Shown in pieces: positions 51,053 through 60,555 of a DNA stretch of 64,000 nucleotides. Within the stretch, counting starts at the first letter, position 1. Every line of letters starts with the position of its first letter. A program made the translations under genes and the position numbers. This DNA is from a bacterium (GTDB lineage Bacteria; Arandabacterota; Arandabacteria; Arandabacterales; Arandabacteraceae). The DNA lies in assembly GCA_029933125.1 (NCBI GenBank), contig JAOZOU010000001.1:456702-520701 (forward strand). Reading direction: 5' to 3'. A model generated the notes under the pieces. It was not told the origin of the DNA. It saw only the letters and a list, made by a program, of their open reading frames with translations, and searched no databases.

Positions 51053-53521
51053 CTATCTTCTCAGCACAAATTTCGCCGAGGCCGTCCTGTCACTTACCCG
51101 AAGAACAGCAAAATAGATACCAGGTGCGATGCGGCCCTCTCCACCCGCTTCTGCCAACCACGTGACAGAGTGGCTTCCGGCTCGGAGAATCCCATGGCAA
51201 GCTGTGTCGACAAGTCTACCACCCACATCAAAGATCTTGATATCCACCGTTGTCTTCCAAGGCAGAAGCAGGTCAAACCGGACAGGGGTTCCGATTCTGA
51301 CCGGATTGGGCCTCACTCGCATTGCGATATGACCCTGGATACCCTTTTCACGATCAGGTTTGATGCCCACACAGCTCAACATACTCTTGATGACTGACAT
51401 AGTGCATGACTCATTGCTCGCAGCCAACAGATCCACATCCGTGTCTCCGTCAATGTCTGTCACAACAATTGAATAGGGCGCACCTCCGCAACCATAGAAC
51501 TGCTCTATAGTGAAAGTTCCGTACCCTATGTTCACCAGGACTGCCACAACATTCCCAGTCGGATCTGAAACCACGAGATCAGTATCTGAATCACCATCGA
51601 TGTCTACTGTCGCAACCCATCGCGGCGTCCCACCCACATTGTATGTAGAAACCAGGTTCGACGGAAAATAGCCATTCCCGTTGTTCTGCATTACCTTGAC
51701 CTCGCTTCCAACTGCGATTGCGAGATCTATATCACCGTCATTGTCAATATCAGCACCAGTAATATAGCACGGATCCTGACCCACACCCGCACTGGTGTAC
51801 GGACTAAAAGTACCATCACCATTGTTTCGTAGCACCTCTACGTCGTTATATAATTGACTTACGACAGCGATATCGACGTAGCTGTCCCAGTCCAAAGGAG
51901 CAGCAAAGATTGATACGGGCAAGGAGCCTACCCCATAGGAAGACGGCGTACCAAATGTTCCATCGCCATTGTTCAAGAATACGGAAACGTTACTACCCCA
52001 CTTGTTCACCGTCGCGATATCCTCAAAGCCATCGGCATTGAAATCTCCATGACAGATTGCCTGAGGCAGATTGCCTGTGGCGTATTGTGACGGCGTAGCG
52101 AGTGTGCCATCACCATTGTTCAGAAGAATCCAGACCTTATCATCGCTGACAGTGCACGCAGCTACATCAGGACATCCATCAGTGTCAAGGTCGGTGCAGA
52201 TTACTGACGAAGGCTGATCCCCTATGGCACACTGTGAATATTTTTCAAAGCTGCCATCACATGTTCCAAACCAGATGGACAGATTATCAGTCGAACTGTT
52301 TGCAACGATCGCATCCATGCATCCATCCAAATCAAGGTCTCCACCACATATACAAACGGGATTCAACCCAACCGAGTATTCGTCAGGGTTAGCAAAGGTA
52401 CCATCACCAAGATTGTAAAGAACAGAAACGTTGTCACCACCATAATTGGCAATGACTATATCATTGGCTGCATCACTGTCAACGCGCCCTATGCCAACCC
52501 ATCTTGGCGAATTGCCTATACGGCATGAGAAGCCGGCCCCATACGAACCTGTCCCTGAGTTCACAAGCACGCTTAGTACATCGTTCGAGTAACTGACGAC
52601 AGCTATGTCGATGTAAGCATCACTATCCAGATCCGCGACATCCAATGAAACAGGGGAAGGGGGCGCCCCATACTGGACTTGCGGTGCGAAGGTTCCATCT
52701 CCACGATTCTTGAGTACTGAAAGGGTACTCGCACCATAGTTTGCAACTATGGCGTCGGCATCACCATCGAGGTCAACATCGCCTGAGACAACACAATGTG
52801 GCCCGTTGCCTGTCACGTATGTTCCTCCCTGGTGGAAGGTTCCGTCTCCGTTATTGATCATTACAGTGATGTTGTCGGAGCCATAATTGGCAATAATAAT
52901 GTCGGGAAATCCGTCGCCGTCAACATAGGTGACGGAGACTGATCGGGGTGAGTCACCTGTGGCGTAGACACTATCTATTGTGAAGGTTGCGTCACCATTG
53001 TTGAGGAGCACATAAAGACTGTCGTCAGCTTCACACACGACCACAAGATCGATTGATGAGTCATTATTGAGGTCAGCAGCATCAAGCGCGTAGGGCTCGT
53101 CACCCATTGCATGTGACTCCTTAAGACTGAAACCACCGAGACCGTCGTTCACGAATATATAGAGTGCATCTGATGCGGCGGACCCGCGTTCAGCGACAGC
53201 AATGTCAGGGAAGCCGTCCCCATTGAGGTCACCACTGATGATGGATCCGAGTTTGATGTCAGAGTAATCAACTCGCTGAGAAAATGTGCCATCACCGTCA
53301 TTAAAAAGGACTGAGAAGCTCGATCCTGTATGGTTGGCTGTGGCAAGATCGAGGAAACCGTCACCATCGAAGTCTTCGAGACAGCCAGATATGGGTTCAT
53401 CGTCGGTTCGGAATGCAAGCCATGTGTCGTAGGTGGACATGTAGGCTCGCGCCCCTATCGCAGCAGCCAAAAGGACTGATGCAGCCACCAGGAAAATCCG
53501 AAGTATCCTCATGAGAGCCAC
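51053..53521 (-). CDS. Secreted FG-GAP/VCBS beta-propeller protein with FlgD-type C-terminus
   Basis: The 822-residue protein has a signal peptide or anchor (LMRILRIFLVAASVLLAAAIGA) and about fourteen repeats of roughly 45-50 residues, each with a calcium-binding-like DLDGDG/DxDSDxxxD loop and NNGDGTF, forming integrin-type propellers. The C-terminal 80 residues are a FlgD-type domain (RPNPVRIGTPVRFDL, VDIKIFDVGGRLVDT, GIYFAVLRVSD). It is probably exported to the cell surface. TAGGAGGTGG precedes the ATG and a perfect promoter lies upstream. Confidence 0.92.
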   Translation of the reverse strand: MALMRILRIFLVAASVLLAAAIGARAYMSTYDTWLAFRTDDEPISGCLEDFDGDGFLDLATANHTGSSFSVLFNDGDGTFSQRVDYSDIKLGSIISGDLNGDGFPDIAVAERGSAASDALYIFVNDGLGGFSLKESHAMGDEPYALDAADLNNDSSIDLVVVCEADDSLYVLLNNGDATFTIDSVYATGDSPRSVSVTYVDGDGFPDIIIANYGSDNITVMINNGDGTFHQGGTYVTGNGPHCVVSGDVDLDGDADAIVANYGASTLSVLKNRGDGTFAPQVQYGAPPSPVSLDVADLDSDAYIDIAVVSYSNDVLSVLVNSGTGSYGAGFSCRIGNSPRWVGIGRVDSDAANDIVIANYGGDNVSVLYNLGDGTFANPDEYSVGLNPVCICGGDLDLDGCMDAIVANSSTDNLSIWFGTCDGSFEKYSQCAIGDQPSSVICTDLDTDGCPDVAACTVSDDKVWILLNNGDGTLATPSQYATGNLPQAICHGDFNADGFEDIATVNKWGSNVSVFLNNGDGTFGTPSSYGVGSLPVSIFAAPLDWDSYVDIAVVSQLYNDVEVLRNNGDGTFSPYTSAGVGQDPCYITGADIDNDGDIDLAIAVGSEVKVMQNNGNGYFPSNLVSTYNVGGTPRWVATVDIDGDSDTDLVVSDPTGNVVAVLVNIGYGTFTIEQFYGCGGAPYSIVVTDIDGDTDVDLLAASNESCTMSVIKSMLSCVGIKPDREKGIQGHIAMRVRPNPVRIGTPVRFDLLLPWKTTVDIKIFDVGGRLVDTACHGILRAGSHSVTWLAEAGGEGRIAPGIYFAVLRVSDRTASAKFVLRR

Positions 53522-53574
53522 CTCCTAAGATATGACATTGAGCAATATGTCGGATTATATCGCAGCAAGCTCTT

Positions 53575-53603
53575 ATTATACGACCTTCACCCCGGGGTGT
53601 CAA
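53575..53603 (-). promoter_or_regulatory. Consensus promoter of the FG-GAP protein gene
   Basis: Reverse-strand TTGACA (53603-53598) and TATAAT (53580-53575) are both perfect and separated by 17 nt. The spacer contains the palindrome CCCCGGGG. The start codon is about 54 nt downstream. Confidence 0.75.
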
Positions 53604-53638
53604 CAGAAACGTGGAGATGATTGGGGAATGGGTGGGAA

Positions 53639-53983
53639 CTAGGCGCCTGCAGCTTCTTTGAAGCAAAGGCCTTGAATAGGGATGCCATTTTCCATCTTGA
53701 CTACTCCAGTTACCACTTCAAGCTCCATCCCAACTTTCGGTTCATCCACAAGGAGTTTACCAAGAGCCCGAAGACCATCCTCAAATTCACCAATCCCCAG
53801 AGTTATGAAACGCTCATGGAAGGCAAGTGAAAGCATGTAGATACGGGTGAACGTGAGAAGTCTTACCCTACCCCCAAGATCAAAACTCTCAAAATCCTCT
53901 CCGCCACAAGTCGGACATCTCCTGTGACGGGGATACGTCCTTGTCTTACATGATCTACAAATGAAGCCTTCAACTTTGTTCAT
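53639..53983 (-). CDS. DUF35 OB-fold protein with zinc ribbon (thiolase partner)
   Basis: The 114-residue protein begins with a rubredoxin-like zinc ribbon, FICRSCKTRTYPRHRRCPTCGGEDFE, followed by an OB-fold (GRVRLLTFTRIYM, FEDGLRALGKLLV). DUF35 proteins bind thiolases and help channel or bind acyl-CoA substrates. It starts 3 nt after the thiolase gene ends, so the two are co-expressed. Confidence 0.9.
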   Translation of the reverse strand: MNKVEGFICRSCKTRTYPRHRRCPTCGGEDFESFDLGGRVRLLTFTRIYMLSLAFHERFITLGIGEFEDGLRALGKLLVDEPKVGMELEVVTGVVKMENGIPIQGLCFKEAAGA

Positions 53984-53986
53984 CTC

Positions 53987-55165
53987 TTATTTCTCCCCAG
54001 CCAGTACAAAGCATAAGACATTGTTGCCAAAACCACCAAAGTTACATGAAAACCCTATTTGGGCACCATCTACCTGCCTCGGACCAGCCTCATGCCTGAG
54101 TTGCCATGTGAGTTCAACCACCTGAGCGACACCCGTCGCACCGACAGGGTGACCTCTTGCCTTCAATCCGCCTGATGGATTTATGGGCATCCTCCCATGG
54201 AGTGATGTTTCTCCCTTCTCAAGGGCGACATGGCCCTTTCCTTTCTCAAAGAAGCCAGCCTCTTCGCTTTCAGCGATCTCGAGAATTGTAAAGGCATCGT
54301 GAAGCTCAGCCACATCCACATCTTCGGGTTTCACGCCTGCCATATTGAAAGCCTTCTGTGAGGCAAGTCTCACTGCTTTAAGCTCGGTTGGATCCTTGCG
54401 CTCATGAACAGCATGGGTATCAGTTGCCTGCCCAATGCCCGCAATACGCACGCAAGGCTTTTTCGCTTTACTGGCGATGCGCTCTGAGGCAAGCACGACT
54501 GCAGCAGCTCCATCACTCACCGGGCAGCAATCATAAAGCCTTAAAGGTTCAGCGACTGGCGGATTGTTCATTATGGCCTCAGGCCGGTGGAGGATGCCCT
54601 CCATTGTTATGCGCTGCTGAACATGCGCATAGGGATTAAGAAGAGCATTCTCATGGTTTTTTATGGCAACCATTGCAAGATGTTCATGCTTTACACCGTA
54701 TTTTTCCATGTAAAGCCTCGCAAACATTGCAGCGAATGCCGGGAGGGTAGCACCATAGATGTATTCAGCCTGAGGATGGGTGAGGGTTGCTACAAAGTCG
54801 GTTGCCTCCCAACCTGTTACATCCCTCATTTTCTCTCCACCAACAACAAGTGCCAGGTCAACAAGACCTGAAGCGATGGCATAGTAAGCCACTTTTACAG
54901 CTGAACCACCAGAGGCTGGACCATTTTCAATTGTCTCCGCAGCGGCAGGGTAAAGGCTGAGTCTATCGACAAGAGCAGAACCAACGCCGCTTAGATGATT
55001 GAGAATACCCGCTCCCATGTTGGCAACAAAAACACCTTCAACAGGCTCGTCTATGTCTGCATCATTCATCGCACCCGTGGCGGCTTCTTCAAGCAGATCA
55101 AGCAGACCTCCCTCCATTCTTCCGAAGCGAGTCATTGCACATCCGACTATGAATACGTCACGCAA
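53987..55165 (-). CDS. Thiolase-family (SCP2-type) protein lacking the nucleophilic Cys
   Basis: The 392-residue protein has thiolase hallmarks: N-terminal VGCAMTRFGRMEG, VAELHDAFTILEI, GGLKARGHPVGATGVAQ, and a C-terminal glycine loop CNFGGFGNN. At the usual CASG nucleophile it has ENGPASGGSAV, so Cys is replaced by Pro; the DNA reads CCA. It may therefore not catalyse ordinary Claisen chemistry through an acyl-Cys. The start is TTG with GGAGG 7 nt before it. It sits between a GNAT-like protein and DUF35, like the archaeal thiolase-DUF35 gene pair. The reaction is unknown. Confidence 0.85.
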   Translation of the reverse strand: MRDVFIVGCAMTRFGRMEGGLLDLLEEAATGAMNDADIDEPVEGVFVANMGAGILNHLSGVGSALVDRLSLYPAAAETIENGPASGGSAVKVAYYAIASGLVDLALVVGGEKMRDVTGWEATDFVATLTHPQAEYIYGATLPAFAAMFARLYMEKYGVKHEHLAMVAIKNHENALLNPYAHVQQRITMEGILHRPEAIMNNPPVAEPLRLYDCCPVSDGAAAVVLASERIASKAKKPCVRIAGIGQATDTHAVHERKDPTELKAVRLASQKAFNMAGVKPEDVDVAELHDAFTILEIAESEEAGFFEKGKGHVALEKGETSLHGRMPINPSGGLKARGHPVGATGVAQVVELTWQLRHEAGPRQVDGAQIGFSCNFGGFGNNVLCFVLAGEK

Positions 55166-55177
55166 GATAAATCCTCC

Positions 55178-55855
55178 TTATGCTGGTTTACCTGTCACCT
55201 GGCCAAGGAGCACTGCCTCCTCCACCACAGTTATCGTCTTTGCAGTTTCAAGTACATCCTCTGCCACAGGCCGCTCCCCTACAACAAGCCTCGGTTTTGC
55301 ATCAAAGTAGAGTTGTCTCGTAAGCGCCCAAGACATAACACCACCGAGTTCATGATGAACCTGGGGACGCTTCTCCAGTCCATATTCGATCATCCACCTT
55401 CGAAATCCTATGGGGCTCTCAGCAACGATGTAGACTTCCTGCTGACCAAGATATTCGATGTGATATTCCATCTTGGATGCAAAAAGATGCGCTCCAATTC
55501 GAAGCCCTCTGCGCATCGCAATCGTGTGATAGCTTATGCCAATCTTCCTGCTAAGACATCTACCATTGACAAGCCCAACGAGCACACCATCGATGAGGCC
55601 AACTAGACAGTATTCATCGCGAACACGGTAACGCAGCCACCCTAAGAGCTCAGCATAGGTTCTTGCAGCCACAATGTCGTAGAAATCTCTTTCGACCTGT
55701 ATCAAAGGGGCAACAGCCTTAAGAAGCGTCGGGACCTCCTCACGCTTTGCCTCCCTCACGACCATTTTCTCACCACTTGCAAGTACGATAACCTTGGGTG
55801 GATATGGCGGAAGTTGCCTTTCAGGTGGTCTCAAAATTGCTTCAAGATTGTTCAT
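55178..55855 (-). CDS. GNAT-like acetyltransferase-fold protein
   Basis: The 225-residue protein has a GNAT-like core: VVREAKREEVPTLLKAV, CLVGLIDGVLVGLVNGRCLSRKIGISYHTIAMRRGLRIGAHLFASKMEYHIEYLG and an acceptor-side strand EVYIVAESPIGFRRWMIEYGLEKR. The acetyl-CoA P-loop is weakly conserved. AGGAGA precedes the ATG. It is the first gene of the three-gene operon with thiolase and DUF35, which suggests action on an acyl-CoA-related substrate. Confidence 0.7.
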   Translation of the reverse strand: MNNLEAILRPPERQLPPYPPKVIVLASGEKMVVREAKREEVPTLLKAVAPLIQVERDFYDIVAARTYAELLGWLRYRVRDEYCLVGLIDGVLVGLVNGRCLSRKIGISYHTIAMRRGLRIGAHLFASKMEYHIEYLGQQEVYIVAESPIGFRRWMIEYGLEKRPQVHHELGGVMSWALTRQLYFDAKPRLVVGERPVAEDVLETAKTITVVEEAVLLGQVTGKPA

Positions 55856-55916
55856 CTTGGAATCTCCTTAGCTCTCCTTTTGTTCTGATCTCTTCCCCGT
55901 CACACTTTCAAATACC

Positions 55917-55945
55917 TTGACTATCGAAAGTACATAGTCTAGGCT
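55917..55945 (+). promoter_or_regulatory. Promoter with embedded inverted repeat before the molybdenum hydroxylase operon
   Basis: TTGACT (55917-55922), 17 nt, TAGGCT (55940-55945). Inside, GACTAT (55919-55924) and ATAGTC (55934-55939) form a perfect 6-bp inverted repeat spaced by 9 nt, covering the region between the two boxes like a repressor site. Confidence 0.45.
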
Positions 55946-56007
55946 ATTTTAAGAGGGTTTGCAATATGGCGACTCATTTTTTTTCTACACCTTTTCTTTA
56001 GACCATC

Positions 56008-56838
56008 ATGGCTACATTCAAATATCTGAGATGCCACTCACTTGACGAAGCGATCGACTTACTTGCCACCCATGCGCGACAAGCACGAATTCTCGCAGGT
56101 GGAACCGATCTTCTCGTAAGCATTAGGGATGGGCTTGAATCCCCTCGTTACTTGATCGACATCAAGCCCATAGCTGAGCTTCACACATTAGCTCTCGAGG
56201 ATGGACTGCTCCGCATTGGGGCATCTGTAACTGTCAATCAGCTAATCGACTTTGAGCATCTCCCAGCTGGCATGGATGCAATCACTGAAGCTGCTTCATG
56301 CCTGGCTTCCTACCAAATAAGAAATCGAGCCACAGTTGGTGGCAACATTTGCAATGCTTCACCTGCATGTGATCTTGGACCACCGCTTCTGGTACTGGGA
56401 GCAAAAGTGGAAACCATATCAAAACGCGGCAGGCGAACAATACCCATCGAGGACTTCTTCGAAGATGTCAAGGTAACACGCTTAGAGCCTGACGAGATCG
56501 TGACAGCGATTCTCATCCCATCTCCTCGAGGTGGGGTTTCAACCTTCCTCAAGCGCTCACGAATTAAAGGGCATGATCTGGCTGTTGTGAACGCCGCAGG
56601 TGCAGTCACCAAAGATGGAAATCTCCGGATGGCTTTTGGAGCAGTTGCACCAACACCCATTCTCGTCGATGACTTCAATGGGGCTAGACTCGACGATACT
56701 GCCCGAATTGTAGATGTTCTCATGAATGCGATTTCACCTATTGATGATGTGAGGGCTTCAGCGGTCTATCGAAAATACATGGTTGAGGCTCTTGCCAAGA
56801 AGATACTTGAAACTCTCATGAATCGCCTCCAAGGATAA
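56008..56838 (+). CDS. Molybdenum hydroxylase, FAD-binding subunit (XdhB/CoxM-like)
   Basis: The 276-residue protein shows the FAD-binding motifs ARILAGGTDLLVSIRDG (about 32-47) and RNRATVGGNICNASPACDLGPPLL (about 108-130). It is the medium subunit of a xanthine dehydrogenase/CO dehydrogenase-type enzyme and passes electrons from the [2Fe-2S] subunit to NAD or another acceptor. It is first in a tightly packed operon, 6 nt before the iron-sulfur subunit gene. The ribosome-binding site is weak. Confidence 0.93.
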   Translation: MATFKYLRCHSLDEAIDLLATHARQARILAGGTDLLVSIRDGLESPRYLIDIKPIAELHTLALEDGLLRIGASVTVNQLIDFEHLPAGMDAITEAASCLASYQIRNRATVGGNICNASPACDLGPPLLVLGAKVETISKRGRRTIPIEDFFEDVKVTRLEPDEIVTAILIPSPRGGVSTFLKRSRIKGHDLAVVNAAGAVTKDGNLRMAFGAVAPTPILVDDFNGARLDDTARIVDVLMNAISPIDDVRASAVYRKYMVEALAKKILETLMNRLQG

Positions 56839-56843
56839 ATGTT

Positions 56844-57320
56844 GTGAAAAGCATAAGCATAAAGATCAATGGAGAACCTCTTGCTCTCGATGTGGAAGAG
56901 CACTGGACACTTCTTTACCTGCTGAGAGAGCACCTTGCTCTTACAGGAACCAAGGAAGGCTGTGGCAGGGGCGAATGCGGAGCCTGCACCGTTATCGTAG
57001 ATGGCAAACCTATAAACTCCTGTCTCGTGCTTGCTCCCGAGGTTGATGGATGTGAAATCACCACAATCGAGGGGGAGATGAGAAATGGTAGGCTGAGCCC
57101 CCTACAAGAAGCCTTCATCGAGATGGGAGCGATTCAGTGTGGATTCTGTACGCCAGGCATGGTGATGTCAGCTCGTGCTCTTCTCATGCGCAATCCTGAT
57201 CCGAGTGAGGATGAAATCGTGGAAGCGATATGTGGCAATCTCTGCCGATGCACAGGCTATGAGCCTATCATAAGAGCAATTAGAGAGGCTGCCAAGAGGG
57301 AAAGAAACCATGAAAGATGA
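56844..57320 (+). CDS. Molybdenum hydroxylase, [2Fe-2S] subunit (XdhC/CoxS-like)
   Basis: The 158-residue protein begins with GTG after AAGGAT. The plant-type cluster motif GCGRGECGACTVIVDGKPINSC is near residues 40-60, and the second cluster motif CGFCTPGMVM ... CGNLCRCTGYEPI near 100-145. Both clusters are intact. It overlaps the large subunit gene by 11 nt. Confidence 0.95.
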   Translation: MKSISIKINGEPLALDVEEHWTLLYLLREHLALTGTKEGCGRGECGACTVIVDGKPINSCLVLAPEVDGCEITTIEGEMRNGRLSPLQEAFIEMGAIQCGFCTPGMVMSARALLMRNPDPSEDEIVEAICGNLCRCTGYEPIIRAIREAAKRERNHER

Positions 57321-59646
57321 TCTTATTGGGGCTTCGGTAGCGAGAATAGATGGCATCGAAAAGGTGACGGGAAGTGCCACATATACCGCTGATATGAAAC
57401 TGCCGGGTATGCTTTATGCCAGGATGCTCCTCAGTCCCCATGCCCATGCAAGAATCCTTAGGATAGACATCGAGAAGGCAAAGCAAGTGCCCGGTGTGAA
57501 GGCAATTCTTGTTGGTGCTGATCTTCCCTACCGCATCGGCCTCTATATGGTCGATAAACCTATTCTTGCCCAGGGGAAGGTGCGCTATGAAGGTGAACCC
57601 GTGGCAGCAGTTGCTGCATTGAGTGGCGAGGCAGCGGCTGAGGCAGTGAATCTCATCGAAGTTGATTATGAACCCCTTGGGCCAGTTATGGATGCTCGTG
57701 AGGCTTTGAAAGCAGATTCCCCACTTGTACATGAGGACCTTCACACCTATAAGTATGTTGAAGGTGTCTTCTTTCCAGTTCCTCACACCAACATCGCAAA
57801 TCACTTCAGGCTGAGGAAAGGCGATGTAGCAAAGGGCTTTGAGGAGAGCTACAAGATTGTCGAGAACGAATTCTATGCTCCTCAGGTTCAGCATGTTCCA
57901 CTCGAAACCCATGCAACCATCGCTCACTGGAAGCCCAATGGGAGGATAGAGATATGGACTTCGGCTCAATCGCCATTTGCGGTTAGAAATCTCCTCAGCG
58001 TAGCCCTAGGCATTTCACACTCGAGAATCAGGGTTGTTGTTCCATATGTGGGAGGGGCATTCGGAGGTAAGGCTGGTATTCACCTTGAACCTCTGGTTTC
58101 TCTGCTTTCAAAGCATGCAGGCTTTAGACCTGTAAAGCTCGTTGCAACAAGAACAGAGGAATTCAAAACCCTTCCTTGCAGACAAGGACTTGATGCACGG
58201 GTGAAGACAGGTGTTACCAGATCAGGTCGCATAATTGCTGAGGAAATTGAATTCGTCTGGGATGCCGGTGCTTATGCTGATTATGGCGTAAACATCGGAC
58301 GTGCTTCAGGCTACTCGGGAGCAGGTCCCTACGAGATCGAGAATGTTAAGATCGACTCCTACACTGTCTATACAAACAAGCCATTTGGTACTGCCTATCG
58401 AGGCTTTGGCCATGTCGAGCTTTTCTGGGCAATTGAATCGCAAATGGATGCTGTAGCGGCAAGTCTCGGCATGGATCCGGTTGAGTTTAGAAAGAAGAAT
58501 CTACTTAGGCCCGGCTCAATAACGATAACGGGGGAGAAAATCGTCGAGCATACTGGGAATGTAAGAAAGTGTCTCGAGCAGGTTGCTCAGGAGATTGGGT
58601 GGGGCAAGGAGGAGGAAGCAAAATCCGGCAAGAAAAAACTTAGAGGCAAGGGTATTGCAGTGCTCCACAAGGCACCAGCCATGCCACCCAACACAGCTTC
58701 AAGTGCAATAATAAAGTTCAATGAGGATGCAACAGCGGATGTCATTGTAAGCGGCGTTGACTATGGACAGGGAACTGCAACCTCTCTAAGTCAGATTGCT
58801 GCCCATGCCTTGAGATTGCCACTTGAGAAAATCCACTTCGTATGGGGAAAAGATACCGAACAGTGCCCATATGATTGGCAGACGGTGGCAAGCAGACTTA
58901 CGGTTATGGCTGGCATATGCATCCTGCGAGCTGCCGAGGATGCTCTCAATCAGATTAGGTCAATAGCAGCTCAGGCACTTGGTGTTAGCAAAGACGATCT
59001 TGACCTTGACGATGGTAAGATCTTCGTAAGAGGCGATCGCTCCCGGATGCTCGAGTACAAGCAAGTTGTCATGGGCTATATGTTCCCCAATGGCAACTCC
59101 ATTGGTGGTCCCGTGATTGGAAGGGGAAGCTACGTTGCTGAAGGGCTCACAAATCTTGATCCTGAAACAGGACAGGGATTGCCTGCACTCAATTGGACAT
59201 ATGGAGCTCATGGTGTTGAGATCGAGGTCGATGTGGAGACAGGCGATATTGAAATCGTCAAGATAGTGTCTGCCTTCGATGTTGGAAAAGTGATAAATGA
59301 GGATCTTTGCCGTGGACAGGTAAGAGGAGGCGTTGTTCAGGGGCTTGGGACAACGCTGATCGAACAATACATATATGATTGCAAAGGACATCTGCTTAAT
59401 GCATCACTTACCGATTATAAGATACCAACCGCGAAAGACATACCTCGCCAGATGGTTCAAATCCTCATTGAAACTCCTCACGATAAGGGCCCATTCGGTG
59501 CTCGAGGAATAGCTGAGCATCCAATGATTTCAGTTCCCTCAGCCGTTGCAAATGCTCTATTTAATGCAACATGTGTGAGGATAAAGCAATTACCGCTTAG
59601 CCCCGAAAGGGTTTGCCTGGCACTCAAGCAACAATCACAGGGATAG
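57310..59646 (+). CDS. Molybdenum hydroxylase, molybdopterin-binding large subunit (XdhA/CoxL-like)
   Basis: The 778-residue protein has the family motifs GSATYTADMKLPGMLYAR at the N-terminus, PYVGGAFGGKAG near 250, GTAYRGFGHVE near 358, a QGTATSLSQIAAHAL segment near 490, and the active-site region GPFGARGIAEHP near 727 with the catalytic Glu. The CO dehydrogenase-specific Cys loop (VAYRCSFR) is absent; the GTAYRGFG form fits purine, nicotinate or aldehyde-type hydroxylases. The neighbours suggest purine-related catabolism. The next gene starts directly after its stop. Confidence 0.95.
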   Translation: MKDDLIGASVARIDGIEKVTGSATYTADMKLPGMLYARMLLSPHAHARILRIDIEKAKQVPGVKAILVGADLPYRIGLYMVDKPILAQGKVRYEGEPVAAVAALSGEAAAEAVNLIEVDYEPLGPVMDAREALKADSPLVHEDLHTYKYVEGVFFPVPHTNIANHFRLRKGDVAKGFEESYKIVENEFYAPQVQHVPLETHATIAHWKPNGRIEIWTSAQSPFAVRNLLSVALGISHSRIRVVVPYVGGAFGGKAGIHLEPLVSLLSKHAGFRPVKLVATRTEEFKTLPCRQGLDARVKTGVTRSGRIIAEEIEFVWDAGAYADYGVNIGRASGYSGAGPYEIENVKIDSYTVYTNKPFGTAYRGFGHVELFWAIESQMDAVAASLGMDPVEFRKKNLLRPGSITITGEKIVEHTGNVRKCLEQVAQEIGWGKEEEAKSGKKKLRGKGIAVLHKAPAMPPNTASSAIIKFNEDATADVIVSGVDYGQGTATSLSQIAAHALRLPLEKIHFVWGKDTEQCPYDWQTVASRLTVMAGICILRAAEDALNQIRSIAAQALGVSKDDLDLDDGKIFVRGDRSRMLEYKQVVMGYMFPNGNSIGGPVIGRGSYVAEGLTNLDPETGQGLPALNWTYGAHGVEIEVDVETGDIEIVKIVSAFDVGKVINEDLCRGQVRGGVVQGLGTTLIEQYIYDCKGHLLNASLTDYKIPTAKDIPRQMVQILIETPHDKGPFGARGIAEHPMISVPSAVANALFNATCVRIKQLPLSPERVCLALKQQSQG

Positions 59647-60555
59647 ATGAGACTCAATGCCGTAGCAAAAAGTAATGCTATCTCCGAGACGCTTCCGTCT
59701 CTGCAAACCATTGGTCACGTGCATTCAGCCTATTCGCAGGTTATCAATATTGCTTACGAAGGGGGCTGGCTTAGCCTTCATTCCCAAACTGTGCCACGTA
59801 GTCCTTATTCCGTGATTGTTGAAGCTTGGCGAGATCTTGCGCTCTCACAAAGCTTCCTCCGAAGCCATCGCGGCGAGCAAGTTACCCTCAGCAGGTCATC
59901 TATTACGCTTGGAAGAGGAATTGAAATAGATCTTACCAATGCCAGTCGCTTTAGCTGCCGTCTTAAGCCCCTTGGAGATCTTTCCCCGAATGAGATTGAG
60001 ACTTGGCTTGGGATGCTCCTTGATAGCGTTGAGCCTCAAAGCCAAAGCCCTTTCCTCACGAGTCTTTTGCTTCGCTTGGGACACCTTGGCAACTGCCTTG
60101 ATGAAAGCAATCCATTCTATCTGCAGAGCTCCAGGCTCATTGAAGGGATTGAAGCAGCATATGGTTCAGGCTACGACTCTTTCTGTGAGCAAATCTCTTA
60201 CACTTTAGGCTTCGGAGCTGGTCTTACTCCATCGGGAGATGATCTCATCACAGGAATGCTTGCAACTTCCCATTTTCTCGCAAGCGACAGCAAGCTTGCA
60301 AAGTATCTCAAAGTTGCGGTCACGGAGAACTACACCTCAACAACCCTACCATCTTACTTCATGCTAAGGGCTGCTTGCAGTGGCCTTTACCCCGAGCTCC
60401 TATGTGAGACGCTCAGAAGTCTTCCCCTGAGTAATGAGAATCTTCACGAAGCGCTCAATACTTTAAGAAGTTTTGGAGCTACATCTGGTGATGATATGCT
60501 TGCAGGTGTAATACTTGCTATGAAGCTCCTCCAAAGCCACTGGGGAAGATCATGA
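59647..60555 (+). CDS. DUF2877 protein (AllH/YlbF-like)
   Basis: The 302-residue protein has the DUF2877 hallmark GFGAGLTPSGDDLITGMLA near residue 193 and a second GATSGDDMLAGVILA near the C-terminus. In E. coli the homologue is in the fdrA-ylbE-ylbF allantoin-associated cluster, which has been linked to oxamate carbamoyltransferase (AllFGH). Its ATG follows the upstream stop without a gap, and its end overlaps the FdrA-like gene by 4 nt, so the products are probably made together. Confidence 0.85.
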   Translation: MRLNAVAKSNAISETLPSLQTIGHVHSAYSQVINIAYEGGWLSLHSQTVPRSPYSVIVEAWRDLALSQSFLRSHRGEQVTLSRSSITLGRGIEIDLTNASRFSCRLKPLGDLSPNEIETWLGMLLDSVEPQSQSPFLTSLLLRLGHLGNCLDESNPFYLQSSRLIEGIEAAYGSGYDSFCEQISYTLGFGAGLTPSGDDLITGMLATSHFLASDSKLAKYLKVAVTENYTSTTLPSYFMLRAACSGLYPELLCETLRSLPLSNENLHEALNTLRSFGATSGDDMLAGVILAMKLLQSHWGRS

